Positions 9,424 through 18,646 of a stretch of DNA of 64,000 nucleotides are shown one piece after another. Below the pieces are notes generated by a model. That model searched no databases. It had not been told where the DNA came from and worked only from the letters and a program-made list of their open reading frames with translations. Numbering within the stretch: the first letter of the stretch is position 1; the number at the start of each line of letters is the position of its first letter. The DNA lies in the NCBI GenBank assembly GCA_040386235.1, contig JAZKGA010000001.1, positions 682,001 through 746,000 of the forward strand. The letters run 5' to 3'. Made by a program: the position numbers and the translations under genes. Source of the stretch: JAZKGA01 sp040386235 (GTDB taxonomy: Bacteria; Pseudomonadota; Alphaproteobacteria; Micavibrionales; Micavibrionaceae).

Positions 9424-11532
9424 ATGGCACGCGAGTATCCTTACGAAAACTACCGGAACTTCGGAATCATGGCGCACATTGATGCGGGCAAGACGACGAC
9501 GACCGAGCGCGTGCTGTACTATACCGGCAAGTCCCACAAAATTGGTGAGGTCCACGAAGGTACCGCGACCATGGACTGGATGGAGCAAGAGCAGGAGCGT
9601 GGTATCACCATTACTTCTGCTGCGACCACCACGTTCTGGGTCGGCCCTGCTGACGGCCCTCTGCCAGAAGAGAAAATCCGCTTTAACATTATCGATACGC
9701 CAGGCCACGTTGACTTCACGATTGAAGTTGAGCGCTCCTTGCGCGTTCTGGATGGTGCCGTCTGCTTGCTGGACGGTAACCAGGGCGTTGAGCCTCAGAC
9801 GGAAACTGTCTGGCGCCAGGGTGACAAATACCGCGTGCCACGTATCGTGTTCGTGAACAAAATGGACAAAATCGGCGCTGATTTCTATGAGTGCTGCGCT
9901 TCGATCAAAAAACGCCTTGGCGTTGACCCGCTGGTTGTTAACCTGCCAATCGGTTCCGAAAACACCTTCCAGGGCGTCGTTGACATCCTGCGTATGAAGG
10001 CTGTTGTCTGGGATGGCGATAATCTGGGTGCGACATTCCGTGAAACCGACATTCCTGCGGACCTGCAAGATAAAGCAGAAGAATACCGCGCGAAATTGAT
10101 CGAAACCGTTGTCGAATTGGATGACGCTGCGATGGAAGCTTACCTGGAAGGCAAAGAGCCGGACGTTAAGACGATCAAACGCCTGATCCGTATGGGGACG
10201 CTGCAACGTAAATTCTTTCCGACATTGTGCGGCTCGGCCTTTAAAAATAAAGGCGTTCAGACATTGTTGGATGCTGTTGTTGACTACCTGCCATCCCCGC
10301 TGGATATCGGCGACGTAAAGGGTACGAAAGTTGATAGTGACGAGCCGGACAGCCGCCCATTATCCGACACCGCACCTTTCTCAGGTCTGGCCTTTAAAAT
10401 CATGAACGATCCGTTTGTTGGTTCGCTGACATTCGTCCGTGTTTACTCCGGTAAACTGGAAGCGGGTTCCTATGTCGTGAACTCAGTCAAAGATAAAAGA
10501 GAGCGCATTGGCCGTATGCTTTTGATGCATGCCAACAACCGCGAAGAAATCAAAGAGGCTTTCGCTGGCGATATCGTCGCGTTGGTTGGCTTGAAAGACA
10601 CGACAACCGGGGACACATTGTGCGACCCAGTGAAGTCGATTGTTCTTGAGCGCATGGAATTCCCTGAGCCGGTTATTGAGATCGCGGTCGAGCCGAAAAC
10701 AAAGGCTGACCAAGAGAAAATGTCGCTGGCTCTGCAACGCCTGGCATCCGAAGATCCATCCTTCCGCGTGTCTGTTGACCACGAAAGCGGCCAAACGATC
10801 ATCAAGGGTCAGGGCGAATTGCACCTGGAGATCATCGTTGACCGTATGAAGCGTGAATTCAAAGTTGACTCGAATATCGGCGCGCCACAGGTTGCGTACC
10901 GTGAAACGATCACACGGACAGCTGAAATTGACTACACTCACAAGAAACAATCAGGTGGTTCAGGTCAATTTGCTAAAATCACGCTAGTGTTTGAGCCGGT
11001 ACAACAAGGCGAAGGCTACGAATTCAAAGCTGAAATCGTCGGTGGTTCGGTTCCTAAAGAATACATCCCAGGCGTTGAAAAAGGCCTGAACATGGCCAAA
11101 GAAAACGGTATCCTGGCTGGTTTCCCTGTTGTGGACTTCAAAGTCCGCCTGACAGACGGCGATTACCACGATGTTGACTCCTCGGCTCTGGCTTTCGAAA
11201 TTGCTGCCCGCGCTGCCTTTAAAGAAGGTATGCAGAAAGCTGGTGCGCAATTGCTGGAACCAGTGATGAAGGTCGAAGTTGTAACGCCTGAAGAATACAT
11301 GGGCGATATCATCGGTGACATTAATAGTCGCCGTGGTCAGATCAGCGCAATGGAAGATCGCGGTAACGCGAAAGTCATTATGGCGATGGTCCCGCTAGCC
11401 AACATGTTTGGCTATGTGAACCCACTGCGTTCGATGTCACAAGGTCGCGCCTCTTTCACGATGGTCTTTGACCACTATGAACCGGTTCCGCCGAATGTCG
11501 CGGAAGAAGTTCGTAAGAAAATGGCCGCGTAA
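9424..11532 (+). CDS. fusA: Elongation factor G
   Basis: Translocation GTPase of 702 residues. The P-loop AHIDAGKT is at residues 17-24, the switch II DTPGHVDF and the specificity motif NKMDK are present, and domains II-V are complete, ending in a Lys-rich tail. It releases and moves tRNA-mRNA on the ribosome and also acts in ribosome recycling. The ATG is preceded by GGGTTAAGAAA, a modest ribosome-binding site. It lies 36 bases after rpsG and 50 bases before tuf, the usual str operon order. Confidence 0.99.
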   Translation: MAREYPYENYRNFGIMAHIDAGKTTTTERVLYYTGKSHKIGEVHEGTATMDWMEQEQERGITITSAATTTFWVGPADGPLPEEKIRFNIIDTPGHVDFTIEVERSLRVLDGAVCLLDGNQGVEPQTETVWRQGDKYRVPRIVFVNKMDKIGADFYECCASIKKRLGVDPLVVNLPIGSENTFQGVVDILRMKAVVWDGDNLGATFRETDIPADLQDKAEEYRAKLIETVVELDDAAMEAYLEGKEPDVKTIKRLIRMGTLQRKFFPTLCGSAFKNKGVQTLLDAVVDYLPSPLDIGDVKGTKVDSDEPDSRPLSDTAPFSGLAFKIMNDPFVGSLTFVRVYSGKLEAGSYVVNSVKDKRERIGRMLLMHANNREEIKEAFAGDIVALVGLKDTTTGDTLCDPVKSIVLERMEFPEPVIEIAVEPKTKADQEKMSLALQRLASEDPSFRVSVDHESGQTIIKGQGELHLEIIVDRMKREFKVDSNIGAPQVAYRETITRTAEIDYTHKKQSGGSGQFAKITLVFEPVQQGEGYEFKAEIVGGSVPKEYIPGVEKGLNMAKENGILAGFPVVDFKVRLTDGDYHDVDSSALAFEIAARAAFKEGMQKAGAQLLEPVMKVEVVTPEEYMGDIIGDINSRRGQISAMEDRGNAKVIMAMVPLANMFGYVNPLRSMSQGRASFTMVFDHYEPVPPNVAEEVRKKMAA

Positions 11533-11582
11533 TACAGAAATTGAAGCATTAACTAGATTTAGAACAATAAAAGGAGAGCGTT

Positions 11583-12761
11583 ATGAGCAAAGAGAAATTT
11601 GAGCGGACGAAGCCGCACGTAAACGTAGGAACGATTGGTCACGTTGACCATGGTAAAACGACGCTGACAGCGGCGATTACGAAGTACTATTCGAAGACGT
11701 TTTTGGGCTATGACCAGATTGATAAAGCGCCAGAAGAGAAAGCGCGTGGTATCACGATTTCAACATCGCATGTTGAGTATGAGACAGATAACCGCCACTA
11801 TGCGCATGTTGACTGCCCAGGGCATGCTGACTACGTGAAGAATATGATCACGGGCGCAGCGCAGATGGATGGTGCGATTTTGGTAGTGAACGCTGCGGAT
11901 GGTCCGATGCCACAGACGCGTGAACACATTTTGCTGGCCCGTCAGGTTGGGGTACCTGCGATGGTTGTGTACCTGAACAAGGTGGATATGGTTGATGACG
12001 CTGAGTTGTTGGACCTGGTTGAGATGGAAGTGCGTGAACTGCTGAGCAAGTACGACTTTCCTGGCGACGATATTCCGATTGTAAAGGGCTCGGCTTTGGC
12101 AGCTTTGGAAGGCCGGGATGCGGCGATTGGCGAAGACAGCATCCGCGCACTGATGGCGGCGGTTGATCAGTATATCCCGACCCCTGCGCGTCCGAAGGAT
12201 AAACCGTTTTTGATGCCGGTTGAAGATGTGTTCTCGATTTCAGGCCGTGGTACGGTTGTGACGGGTCGCGTTGAGCAAGGTATCGTGAAGGTTGGTGAAG
12301 AGATTGAGATTGTGGGTCTGAAAGATACACAAAAAACAATCGTCACGGGCGTTGAGATGTTCCGTAAACTGCTGGATCAGGGCGAGGCTGGTGATAACAT
12401 CGGCGCGCTGCTGCGGGGTACGAAACGTGAAGACGTTGAGCGTGGCCAAGTGCTGTGCGCCCCTGGTTCGATCACGCCCCACACAGTGTTTACAGCGGAA
12501 GCGTATATCCTGTCGAAAGAAGAGGGCGGTCGTCATACGCCGTTCTTTAATAACTATCGTCCGCAGTTTTACTTCCGGACGACGGATGTGACGGGTGAAG
12601 TGTCGTTGGCAGCGGGAACAGAGATGATCATGCCTGGTGACAATGCGTCATTCGAAGTGACGTTGATCGCCCCGATTGCGATGACAGAAGGTCTGCGCTT
12701 CGCGATCCGCGAAGGTGGTCGTACCGTCGGCGCCGGCGTCGTTGCCAAAATCGTTAAGTAA
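11583..12761 (+). CDS. tuf: Elongation factor Tu
   Basis: GTPase of 392 residues that delivers aminoacyl-tRNA to the ribosome. The P-loop GHVDHGKT is at residues 19-26, DCPGHADY and NKVDM follow, and domains 2 and 3 are intact up to GAGVVAKIVK. The start has a strong AAAGGAGAG site. Alphaproteobacteria often carry a second copy elsewhere, which cannot be judged here. It is followed by rpsJ after a 23-base gap. Confidence 0.99.
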   Translation: MSKEKFERTKPHVNVGTIGHVDHGKTTLTAAITKYYSKTFLGYDQIDKAPEEKARGITISTSHVEYETDNRHYAHVDCPGHADYVKNMITGAAQMDGAILVVNAADGPMPQTREHILLARQVGVPAMVVYLNKVDMVDDAELLDLVEMEVRELLSKYDFPGDDIPIVKGSALAALEGRDAAIGEDSIRALMAAVDQYIPTPARPKDKPFLMPVEDVFSISGRGTVVTGRVEQGIVKVGEEIEIVGLKDTQKTIVTGVEMFRKLLDQGEAGDNIGALLRGTKREDVERGQVLCAPGSITPHTVFTAEAYILSKEEGGRHTPFFNNYRPQFYFRTTDVTGEVSLAAGTEMIMPGDNASFEVTLIAPIAMTEGLRFAIREGGRTVGAGVVAKIVK

Positions 12762-12784
12762 GGAAAAAGTAGAGGAACATGGTC

Positions 12785-13105
12785 ATGGACAGCCAAGTCA
12801 TTCGCATCCGCCTAAAAGCATATGATCATCGCGTGTTGGATCAATCCACGCGTGAGATCGTCGGCACGGCGAAACGCACAGGCGCCCGCGTACGTGGCCC
12901 TGTTCCTTTGCCAACGCGTAATGAGCGCTTTACTGTATTGCGCTCACCGCACGTTGATAAAAAATCGATGGAGCATTTCGAGTTTCGCTCTCACAAGCGT
13001 TTGATCGATATCGTTGACCCGACACCACAAACCGTAGATGCGCTGATGAAGCTGGATCTGGCCGCTGGTGTTGATGTTGAAATTAAAATTGGGCAAGCCG
13101 CCTAA
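12785..13105 (+). CDS. rpsJ: 30S ribosomal protein S10 / NusE
   Basis: S10 is a 30S head protein and, as NusE, a partner of the transcription antitermination complex. The IRIRLKAYDHRVLD start and the RSHKRLIDIVDPTPQTVDALMKL core match the family. Two in-frame ATGs exist six bases apart (12779, 12785). The AGAGGA site at 12770-12775 is better spaced for 12785, so that start is used (106 residues). First gene of the S10 cluster, directly after tuf. Confidence 0.97.
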   Translation: MDSQVIRIRLKAYDHRVLDQSTREIVGTAKRTGARVRGPVPLPTRNERFTVLRSPHVDKKSMEHFEFRSHKRLIDIVDPTPQTVDALMKLDLAAGVDVEIKIGQAA

Positions 13106-13134
13106 CAACTACTGAAAGTGATGGAGAAGCAGAG

Positions 13135-13908
13135 ATGCGGACCGGACTGATTGCAAAGAAAACGGGTATGACCCGTATATATGACGAACAAGGCAAGCAA
13201 ATTGCTGTCACGATCTTGGCTATTGAAGAATGCCAAGTGGTGGCTGTTCGTACTGAAGATAAAAACGGCTATGTTGCTGTTCAGTTGGGCGCGGGTGCTG
13301 TAAAGCCACAACGCCTTGCGAAACCACAGCGCGGCATGTACGCCGCAGCGAAAGTAACGCCGAAAGCGAAGCTGGCTGAATTCCGCGTTGATGCGGAAAA
13401 CACGCTGGAAGTTGGTGCGGAACTCTCTGCTGCTCACTTCGTTCCTGGTCAATTTGTCGATGTCGTTGGTACAACGATCGGTAAAGGTTTTGCCGGTGCG
13501 ATGAAACGCTGGAACTTCGGTGGTATGCGTGCGACGCACGGTGTATCCGTAACGCACCGTGCACACGGTTCGACGGGGCAACGCCAGGATCCAGGTCGCG
13601 TTTTCAAGAATAAGAAGATGGCTGGTCACTTGGGTGACGAGCAAATCACAATGCAAAACCTGCGCGTCGTCAAAGTTATGGCGGATGAAGGTTTTGTTCT
13701 GGTTGAAGGTGCCGTTCCAGGCCATGACAAATCATGGGTTCTGGTATCGGATGCCATTAAAAAAGTTTTGCCTGCTGACGCACCAATGCCAGCTGGCTTG
13801 AAACAAGGCCCTGTGGCCTCTCCTGCCCAAACCGCGCCTGAAGCTGTCGAAGACACAGCCCCAGCCGCCGCAGAAGAGACTGCTGCTGAAGAGATGAAAG
13901 CGGAGTAG
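13135..13908 (+). CDS. rplC: 50S ribosomal protein L3
   Basis: L3 is an early-assembly 23S rRNA binder whose long loop reaches the peptidyl transferase centre. The start MRTGLIAKKTGMTRI, the loop HGVSVTHRAHGSTGQRQDPG (its Gln is the usual methylation site) and the end of the core GHDKSWVLVSDA are clear. At 257 residues it is ~40 longer than usual because of an Ala/Glu/Pro-rich acidic C-terminal tail (from about residue 218). ATG at 13135 is preceded by a GAGAAGCAGAG site. Confidence 0.98.
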   Translation: MRTGLIAKKTGMTRIYDEQGKQIAVTILAIEECQVVAVRTEDKNGYVAVQLGAGAVKPQRLAKPQRGMYAAAKVTPKAKLAEFRVDAENTLEVGAELSAAHFVPGQFVDVVGTTIGKGFAGAMKRWNFGGMRATHGVSVTHRAHGSTGQRQDPGRVFKNKKMAGHLGDEQITMQNLRVVKVMADEGFVLVEGAVPGHDKSWVLVSDAIKKVLPADAPMPAGLKQGPVASPAQTAPEAVEDTAPAAAEETAAEEMKAE

Positions 13909-13914
13909 GTTGTC

Positions 13915-14541
13915 ATGAAACTGACTGTTAAAACCATTGATAACAAAGATGCTGGCGAAATCACGCTGGATAAAGACGTATTCGGTCTGGAAGTTCGTCA
14001 GGACATCCTGCATCGCGCCGTGCATTACCAGCTGAACAAGCGTCGGGCCGGTACCCACAAAACCAAGGGTATCTCTGAGATCAGCGGGACAGGTAAAAAG
14101 CCGTGGAAACAAAAAGGCACAGGTCGTGCACGTTTTGGTTCGTTGCGTGCTGCGCAAATGCGCGGTGGGGCAACTATCTTTGGACCAGTCGTCCGTAGCC
14201 ACGCAACCGAACTGCCGAAACGCGTTCGTCGTCTGGCTCTGGCCACTGCGTTGTCGGCTAAGGCAACTGCTAAACAGATCATCATTTTGGACGCGGCAAC
14301 AGCCAAAGACCACAAGACCAAAGCCATGGCTTCGGCTTGCGAAAAAATGGGCTTGAGTAAAGCATTGTTTATCTGCGGCGAAGCTGTTGATGGCAACTTT
14401 GAAAAAGCAACGCGTAATCTGCCGAACATCGATGTGCTGCCAATTCAAGGTGCCAACGTGTACGACATTCTGCGCTGCGAGACGCTGGTTCTAACGCGCG
14501 AAGCAGTTGAAAAACTGACAGAACGCCTGAAGGCCGCATAA
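13915..14541 (+). CDS. rplD: 50S ribosomal protein L4
   Basis: L4 (208 residues) binds 23S rRNA domain I and reaches into the exit tunnel through the conserved loop KKPWKQKGTGRARFGSLRAA. In some bacteria it also represses the S10 operon; no matching leader structure was identified here. The C-terminal part (LPIQGANVYDILRCETLVLTREAVEKL) is typical. It lies six bases after rplC and 15 before rplW. Confidence 0.98.
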   Translation: MKLTVKTIDNKDAGEITLDKDVFGLEVRQDILHRAVHYQLNKRRAGTHKTKGISEISGTGKKPWKQKGTGRARFGSLRAAQMRGGATIFGPVVRSHATELPKRVRRLALATALSAKATAKQIIILDAATAKDHKTKAMASACEKMGLSKALFICGEAVDGNFEKATRNLPNIDVLPIQGANVYDILRCETLVLTREAVEKLTERLKAA

Positions 14542-14556
14542 GGGAACGAGGATAAC

Positions 14557-14880
14557 ATGGCACAGTCCAAGAAAAAAGCAGCCCCACAGATCACTGAGCA
14601 GATGCTCACGATCCTGTTGGCTCCTGTCATTACAGAAAAGGCAGCCAATGGCTCAGCCTATTCACAAGTCACGTTCAAAGTGGCCAAGGATGCGACAAAA
14701 CCGCAGATCAAGGCCGCTGTCGAAGCGTTGTATAAAGTTGATGTGCGTGCCGTAAACACGCTGATCTCCAAAGGTAAGACAAAACGCTTCAAAGGCCGTT
14801 TGGGTCAGCGCAGCGACGTGAAAAAAGCAATTGTGACACTGAAAGACGGGCAAATGCTCGATCTGTCGGCGTCGGTGTAA
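14557..14880 (+). CDS. rplW: 50S ribosomal protein L23
   Basis: L23 (107 residues) sits at the tunnel exit and forms the docking site for trigger factor and SRP. ILLAPVITEKA, FKVAKDATKPQIKAAVE and the loop KTKRFKGRLGQRSDVKKAIV are diagnostic. The first ~20 residues are a Lys/Ala/Gln-rich extension before the conserved core. ATG at 14557 follows a GGGAACGAGGA site. Confidence 0.97.
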   Translation: MAQSKKKAAPQITEQMLTILLAPVITEKAANGSAYSQVTFKVAKDATKPQIKAAVEALYKVDVRAVNTLISKGKTKRFKGRLGQRSDVKKAIVTLKDGQMLDLSASV

Positions 14881-14902
14881 GTAAAAGGATAAAGGTGACA
14901 CT

Positions 14903-15727
14903 ATGGCACTGAAACAATTTCGTCCCACATCTGAAGGTCGCCGCGCTCTTGTGCTGGTGGATCGTTCACAGCTGTGGAAAGGCGGGCCTGAAAAAGCCCT
15001 GACCGAAGGCAAGACAAAAACAGGTGGACGTAACAACCAAGGTCGCGTGACATCACGTTTCCGCGGTGGTGGTCACAAGCAGCGTTACCGCCTGATCGAT
15101 TTTAGACGTCGCAAGTGGGATGTTGAAGGTACGGTCGAACGGATCGAATACGATCCAAACCGCAGTGCCTACATTGCCTTGATCGCTTATAACGATGGCG
15201 AGAAAGCCTATATCATCGCGCCACAACGCCTGCAATCAGGTGATGTTGTTATCGCTGGTGAAAAGGTTGACGTTAAGCCTGGCAACGCGATGCCGTTGAA
15301 AAACATGCCGGTTGGGACAATCATCCACAACCTGGAACTGAAAGTTGGCAAAGGCGGTCAGTTGATCCGCTCAGCTGGGACATATGCACAATTGGTTGGT
15401 CGTGACAGTGGTTACGCCCAGGTCAAGTTGTCATCTGGTGAACTGCGTATGGTACGCGGTGAGTGCATGGCCACAGTCGGTGCCGTGTCGAACCAAGACC
15501 ATATGAACCAAAACTTTGGTAAAGCTGGCCGTACACGTTGGCAGGGCCGTCGCCCGCACGTTCGCGGTGTTGCAATGAACCCGGTCGATCACCCACATGG
15601 TGGTGGTGAAGGCCGTACATCAGGTGGCCGTCATCCGGTTTCGCCATGGGGTAAAGTTGCCAAGGGCGGTAAGACACGTATGAACAAGCGGACTGATAAA
15701 TACATCATCAGCCGCCGTAAGAAATAA
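14903..15727 (+). CDS. rplB: 50S ribosomal protein L2
   Basis: L2 (274 residues) joins the subunits and supports the peptidyl transferase centre. The N-terminal OB-like domain (GRNNQGRVTSRFRGGGHKQRYR), the SH3-like domain and the C-terminal RNA-binding loop MNPVDHPHGGGEGRT with the essential histidine are all present. Standard length and standard place between rplW and rpsS. Confidence 0.99.
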   Translation: MALKQFRPTSEGRRALVLVDRSQLWKGGPEKALTEGKTKTGGRNNQGRVTSRFRGGGHKQRYRLIDFRRRKWDVEGTVERIEYDPNRSAYIALIAYNDGEKAYIIAPQRLQSGDVVIAGEKVDVKPGNAMPLKNMPVGTIIHNLELKVGKGGQLIRSAGTYAQLVGRDSGYAQVKLSSGELRMVRGECMATVGAVSNQDHMNQNFGKAGRTRWQGRRPHVRGVAMNPVDHPHGGGEGRTSGGRHPVSPWGKVAKGGKTRMNKRTDKYIISRRKK

Positions 15728-15749
15728 CACGGGATAGCGGAGAAAGATA

Positions 15750-16019
15750 ATGGCACGCTCAGTATGGAAAGGTCCTTTTATTAAGGGCTACCTGTTGAAA
15801 AAAGTGGACGACATGAAATCGTCCGGCAAAAACATGCCGATCAAAACATGGTCGCGCGCGTCTGTAATCCTGCCACATTTCGTGGGCATGACATTTGCTG
15901 TTCATAACGGGAACAAATTTGTTCCAGTCCTGGTGACAGACAACATGATCGGCCACAAATTGGGCGAATTCGCACCGACCCGGACCTATAAAGGTCACAC
16001 GGCCGGCGACAAGAAGTAA
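15750..16019 (+). CDS. rpsS: 30S ribosomal protein S19
   Basis: S19 (89 residues) pairs with S13 in the 30S head. MARSVWKGPF, KTWSRASVILPHFVGMTFAVHNG and GHKLGEFAPTRTY are family hallmarks. ATG at 15750 is preceded by GCGGAGAAAG. Gap of 22 bases to rplB and 21 to rplV. Confidence 0.98.
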   Translation: MARSVWKGPFIKGYLLKKVDDMKSSGKNMPIKTWSRASVILPHFVGMTFAVHNGNKFVPVLVTDNMIGHKLGEFAPTRTYKGHTAGDKK

Positions 16020-16040
16020 GAGAAGGCAAGAGGTAATAAT

Positions 16041-16427
16041 ATGGGACAGGCATCCAACTCCCCGCGCGTCAATGAAACAGAAGCGCGTGCCTACACGAAA
16101 TACCTGCGGACCAGTCCGCAGAAATTGAACCTGATTGCCCAGCTGATCCGCGGCAAGAAAGCTGGCCGTGCCTTAACGGACCTGGATTTCTGTGCACGCC
16201 GGATTGCCAAGGACGTCAAGAAAACACTACTGTCGGCTGTCGCGAACGCGGAAAACAACCACGGGCTGGATGTTGATCGTCTGGTTGTGGCAGAAGCAAC
16301 AGTGGGCAAATCGCTGGTTATGCGTCGCTTTCATGCACGTGGCCGCGGTAAGTCAAGCAAAGTTGAAAAGCTGTTCAGTAACCTGACCATCGTGGTTCGG
16401 GAAATTGAAACGAACGCTGGGAAATAA
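16041..16427 (+). CDS. rplV: 50S ribosomal protein L22
   Basis: L22 (128 residues) lines the exit tunnel with its long beta-hairpin (MRRFHARGRGKSSKVEK), where macrolide-resistance changes usually occur; no deletion is seen. The core with LRTSPQKLNLIAQLIRGKKAGRAL is typical. A short polar N-terminal extension precedes it. ATG follows AAGAGGTAATAAT. Confidence 0.98.
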   Translation: MGQASNSPRVNETEARAYTKYLRTSPQKLNLIAQLIRGKKAGRALTDLDFCARRIAKDVKKTLLSAVANAENNHGLDVDRLVVAEATVGKSLVMRRFHARGRGKSSKVEKLFSNLTIVVREIETNAGK

Positions 16428-16438
16428 GGGAGTACCAA

Positions 16439-17119
16439 ATGGGTCAAAAAGTTAATCCAATCGGTCTGCGCGTCGGTATCAACCGTACCTGGGACTCCCG
16501 CTGGTTCTCGACAAAGGACTATGCCGGCAAATTGGTCGAAGATTTGAAACTGCGTCAGTACATTCAGGAAAAGCTGAAAGCTGCTGGCGTTAGCAAAGTG
16601 ATTATTGAGCGTGCTGCTAAATCCACACGCGTGAACGTGCACACCGCACGTCCAGGTATTGTGATCGGCAAAAAAGGCGCCGATATCGAAAAACTGCGTA
16701 AGGATTTGTCCAGTCGCGCTGGTGGTGATGTGTCTTTGAACATCATCGAAGTGCGTAAGCCGGAAGTCGATGCGCAATTGGTATCCGAAGGCGTCTGCCA
16801 GCAGCTGGAACGCCGTGTTTCTTTCCGCCGCGCGATGAAACGCGCCGTCCAAAGCGCAATGCGTATGGGCGCAAAGGGCATTCGTATCAACGTATCTGGC
16901 CGTTTGGCTGGCGCTGATATTGCCCGGATGGAATGGTACCGTGAAGGCCGCGTGCCTTTACACACATTGCGTGCCGATTTGGATTTTGGCTTTTCAGAAG
17001 CGTTGACGACCTACGGGATCATCGGCGTGAAAGTCTGGATCTATAAAGGCGATATTTTAGAGCACGACCCCATGGCGACGGATAAACGTCAAGATGTGGC
17101 CGCTGCGCAACAGCGTTAA
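16439..17119 (+). CDS. rpsC: 30S ribosomal protein S3
   Basis: S3 (226 residues) shapes the mRNA entry channel. MGQKVNPIGLRVGINRTWDS starts the N-terminal domain, the KH domain shows RPGIVIGKKGADIEKLR, and the C-terminal domain has RADLDFGFSEALTTYGIIGVKVWIYKGD. It starts 11 bases after rplV with a GGGAG site and is unremarkable. Confidence 0.98.
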   Translation: MGQKVNPIGLRVGINRTWDSRWFSTKDYAGKLVEDLKLRQYIQEKLKAAGVSKVIIERAAKSTRVNVHTARPGIVIGKKGADIEKLRKDLSSRAGGDVSLNIIEVRKPEVDAQLVSEGVCQQLERRVSFRRAMKRAVQSAMRMGAKGIRINVSGRLAGADIARMEWYREGRVPLHTLRADLDFGFSEALTTYGIIGVKVWIYKGDILEHDPMATDKRQDVAAAQQR

Positions 17120-17147
17120 TCGATTGGTGTGATAGGAAGTATAAGTC

Positions 17148-17561
17148 ATGTTACAGCCGAAAAAGACTAAGTACCGTAAGCAGATGAAAGGCCGCGTTGC
17201 CGGCAACGCCAAAGGCGGTTTCACACTGGCTTTCGGTGATTTTGGATTGAAAGCCATTGCCCCGGACCGTATCACGGCCCGTCAGATCGAAGCGGCTCGC
17301 CGTGCGATCACCCGGCACTTGCGTCGTCAAGGTAAACTGTTCATCCGCGTATTCCCGGATGTGCCGATTTCCAAGAAGCCGCTGGAAGTTCGGATGGGTT
17401 CCGGTAAAGGATCTGTTGAATACTGGGCTGCCCGGGTTAAGCCAGGCCGCATCATGTTTGAATTGAATGGTGTGCCGGAAGACATGGCCCGCGAAGCGTT
17501 TACGCTGGCGTCAGCCAAGCTGCCAATCGCGACCAAGTTCGTCAAACGTATCGGCGAATAA
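17148..17561 (+). CDS. rplP: 50S ribosomal protein L16
   Basis: L16 (137 residues) organises the A site of the large subunit. MLQPKKTKYRKQMKGR, the IEAARRAITRHLRRQGKL helix and KPLEVRMGSGKGSVEYW are diagnostic, and the hydroxylatable arginine region is intact. ATG at 17148 follows a GGAAGTATAAGTC site. Confidence 0.98.
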   Translation: MLQPKKTKYRKQMKGRVAGNAKGGFTLAFGDFGLKAIAPDRITARQIEAARRAITRHLRRQGKLFIRVFPDVPISKKPLEVRMGSGKGSVEYWAARVKPGRIMFELNGVPEDMAREAFTLASAKLPIATKFVKRIGE

Positions 17562-17579
17562 AGATTAGAAGGAATGGAG

Positions 17580-17852
17580 ATGGCCATGAAAGCCGTGGAA
17601 CTGAAAAACAAATCGACGGACGAGCTGCAGAAACTGCTGATCGACCTGCGTAAAGACCAAATGAACATGCGCTTTCAAAAAGTGGGTGCACAGCTGGCAA
17701 ACACATCGCTGGTCCGTAAGGTCCGCCGCGATATCGCCCGTATCAAAACCGTCATGGCGGGGCTGACAACAGCAAAATCGGTTAAAACGGCAAAAGCCGC
17801 TAAGCCAGAAACCACCATTGCCAAGCCTACCAAGGCTAAGGCAAAAGCTTAA
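17580..17852 (+). CDS. rpmC: 50S ribosomal protein L29 with Lys/Ala-rich tail
   Basis: L29 sits near the exit tunnel beside L23. The coiled-coil core ELKNKSTDELQKLLIDLRKDQMNMRFQ and VRKVRRDIARIKTVM is clear. Three in-frame ATGs (17574, 17580, 17586) are available; 17580 is six bases after AAGGA and 17586 is six bases after GGAG, so the start is ambiguous by two codons. The protein is ~90 residues against the usual 63-70, because of a tail of Lys/Ala/Thr/Pro from about residue 64. Confidence 0.93.
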   Translation: MAMKAVELKNKSTDELQKLLIDLRKDQMNMRFQKVGAQLANTSLVRKVRRDIARIKTVMAGLTTAKSVKTAKAAKPETTIAKPTKAKAKA

Positions 17853-17876
17853 TTCGCGGAATAAGGAGAAGGTCAA

Positions 17877-18272
17877 ATGCCACGCCGCATATTAGAAGGA
17901 AAAGTCGTCAGCGACAAAACAAACAAGACAGTCACTGTTTTGGTTGAGCGTCGTTACATGCATCCGATCTACAAAAAATACCTGAAGCATACGACGAAAT
18001 ACGCGGCGCATGACGAACTGAACGCTTTCCGTGAAGGCGATGCCGTTGAAATTCAGGAATGCCGTCCGATCTCAAAAACCAAGACCTGGATTGTGATCAC
18101 GGATGTTCCTGCGGACCGCCAAGCTGAAGTGGCTGCGAAAGCAGAAGCTGCTAAGGCCGAGCCAAAGACTGAAAAGGCTGCACCTGCTAAAAAAGCTGCA
18201 TCGGCGAAAACTGCGCCTGCTGCTAAAAAGCCTGCGGCTAAAACAACTGCTAAAGCGAAAAAGGCTGAGTAA
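17877..18272 (+). CDS. rpsQ: 30S ribosomal protein S17 with long Lys/Ala tail
   Basis: S17 is a primary 16S rRNA binder of the 30S body. The OB-fold core runs over residues ~1-80 (LEGKVVSDKTNKTVTVLVERR; ECRPISKTKTWIVI). The remaining ~50 residues are a histone H1-like tail of Lys, Ala and Pro (repeats such as KKAA, AKTA, KKPA), which makes it 131 residues against the usual 76-90. Only five bases separate its stop from rplN. Confidence 0.96.
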   Translation: MPRRILEGKVVSDKTNKTVTVLVERRYMHPIYKKYLKHTTKYAAHDELNAFREGDAVEIQECRPISKTKTWIVITDVPADRQAEVAAKAEAAKAEPKTEKAAPAKKAASAKTAPAAKKPAAKTTAKAKKAE

Positions 18273-18277
18273 TTGTC

Positions 18278-18646
18278 ATGATTCAAATGCAAACCCGACT
18301 GGATGTCGCTGATAACAGCGGCGCGAAAGAAGTAATGTGCATCAAGGTCCTCGGTGGATCTAAGCGCAAAACGGCAAATATCGGCGACGTTATCGTTGTG
18401 TCGATCAAAGACGCGATTCCTCGCGGTAAAGTGAAAAAGGGCGATGTTCATCGCGCTGTGATCGTACGGACCGCACATGGTCTGGCCCGCGTTACAGGTG
18501 AGAAAATCCGCTTTGACACGAACGCGGTGGTTCTGATTAACAAACAAGGTGAGCCGATTGGCACACGTATTTTTGGTCCAGTGACACGCGAGCTGCGCGC
18601 TCGTGGGTACATGAAGATCATCTCTCTTGCTGGTGAGGTGCTGTAA
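18278..18646 (+). CDS. rplN: 50S ribosomal protein L14
   Basis: L14 (122 residues) forms an intersubunit bridge. MIQMQTRLDVADNSGAKEVMCIKVLGGS and the end REKGYMKIISLAGEVL-like segment (RARGYMKIISLAGEVL) are the family ends. Its stop overlaps the rplX start (TAATG), which indicates translational coupling. Confidence 0.98.
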   Translation: MIQMQTRLDVADNSGAKEVMCIKVLGGSKRKTANIGDVIVVSIKDAIPRGKVKKGDVHRAVIVRTAHGLARVTGEKIRFDTNAVVLINKQGEPIGTRIFGPVTRELRARGYMKIISLAGEVL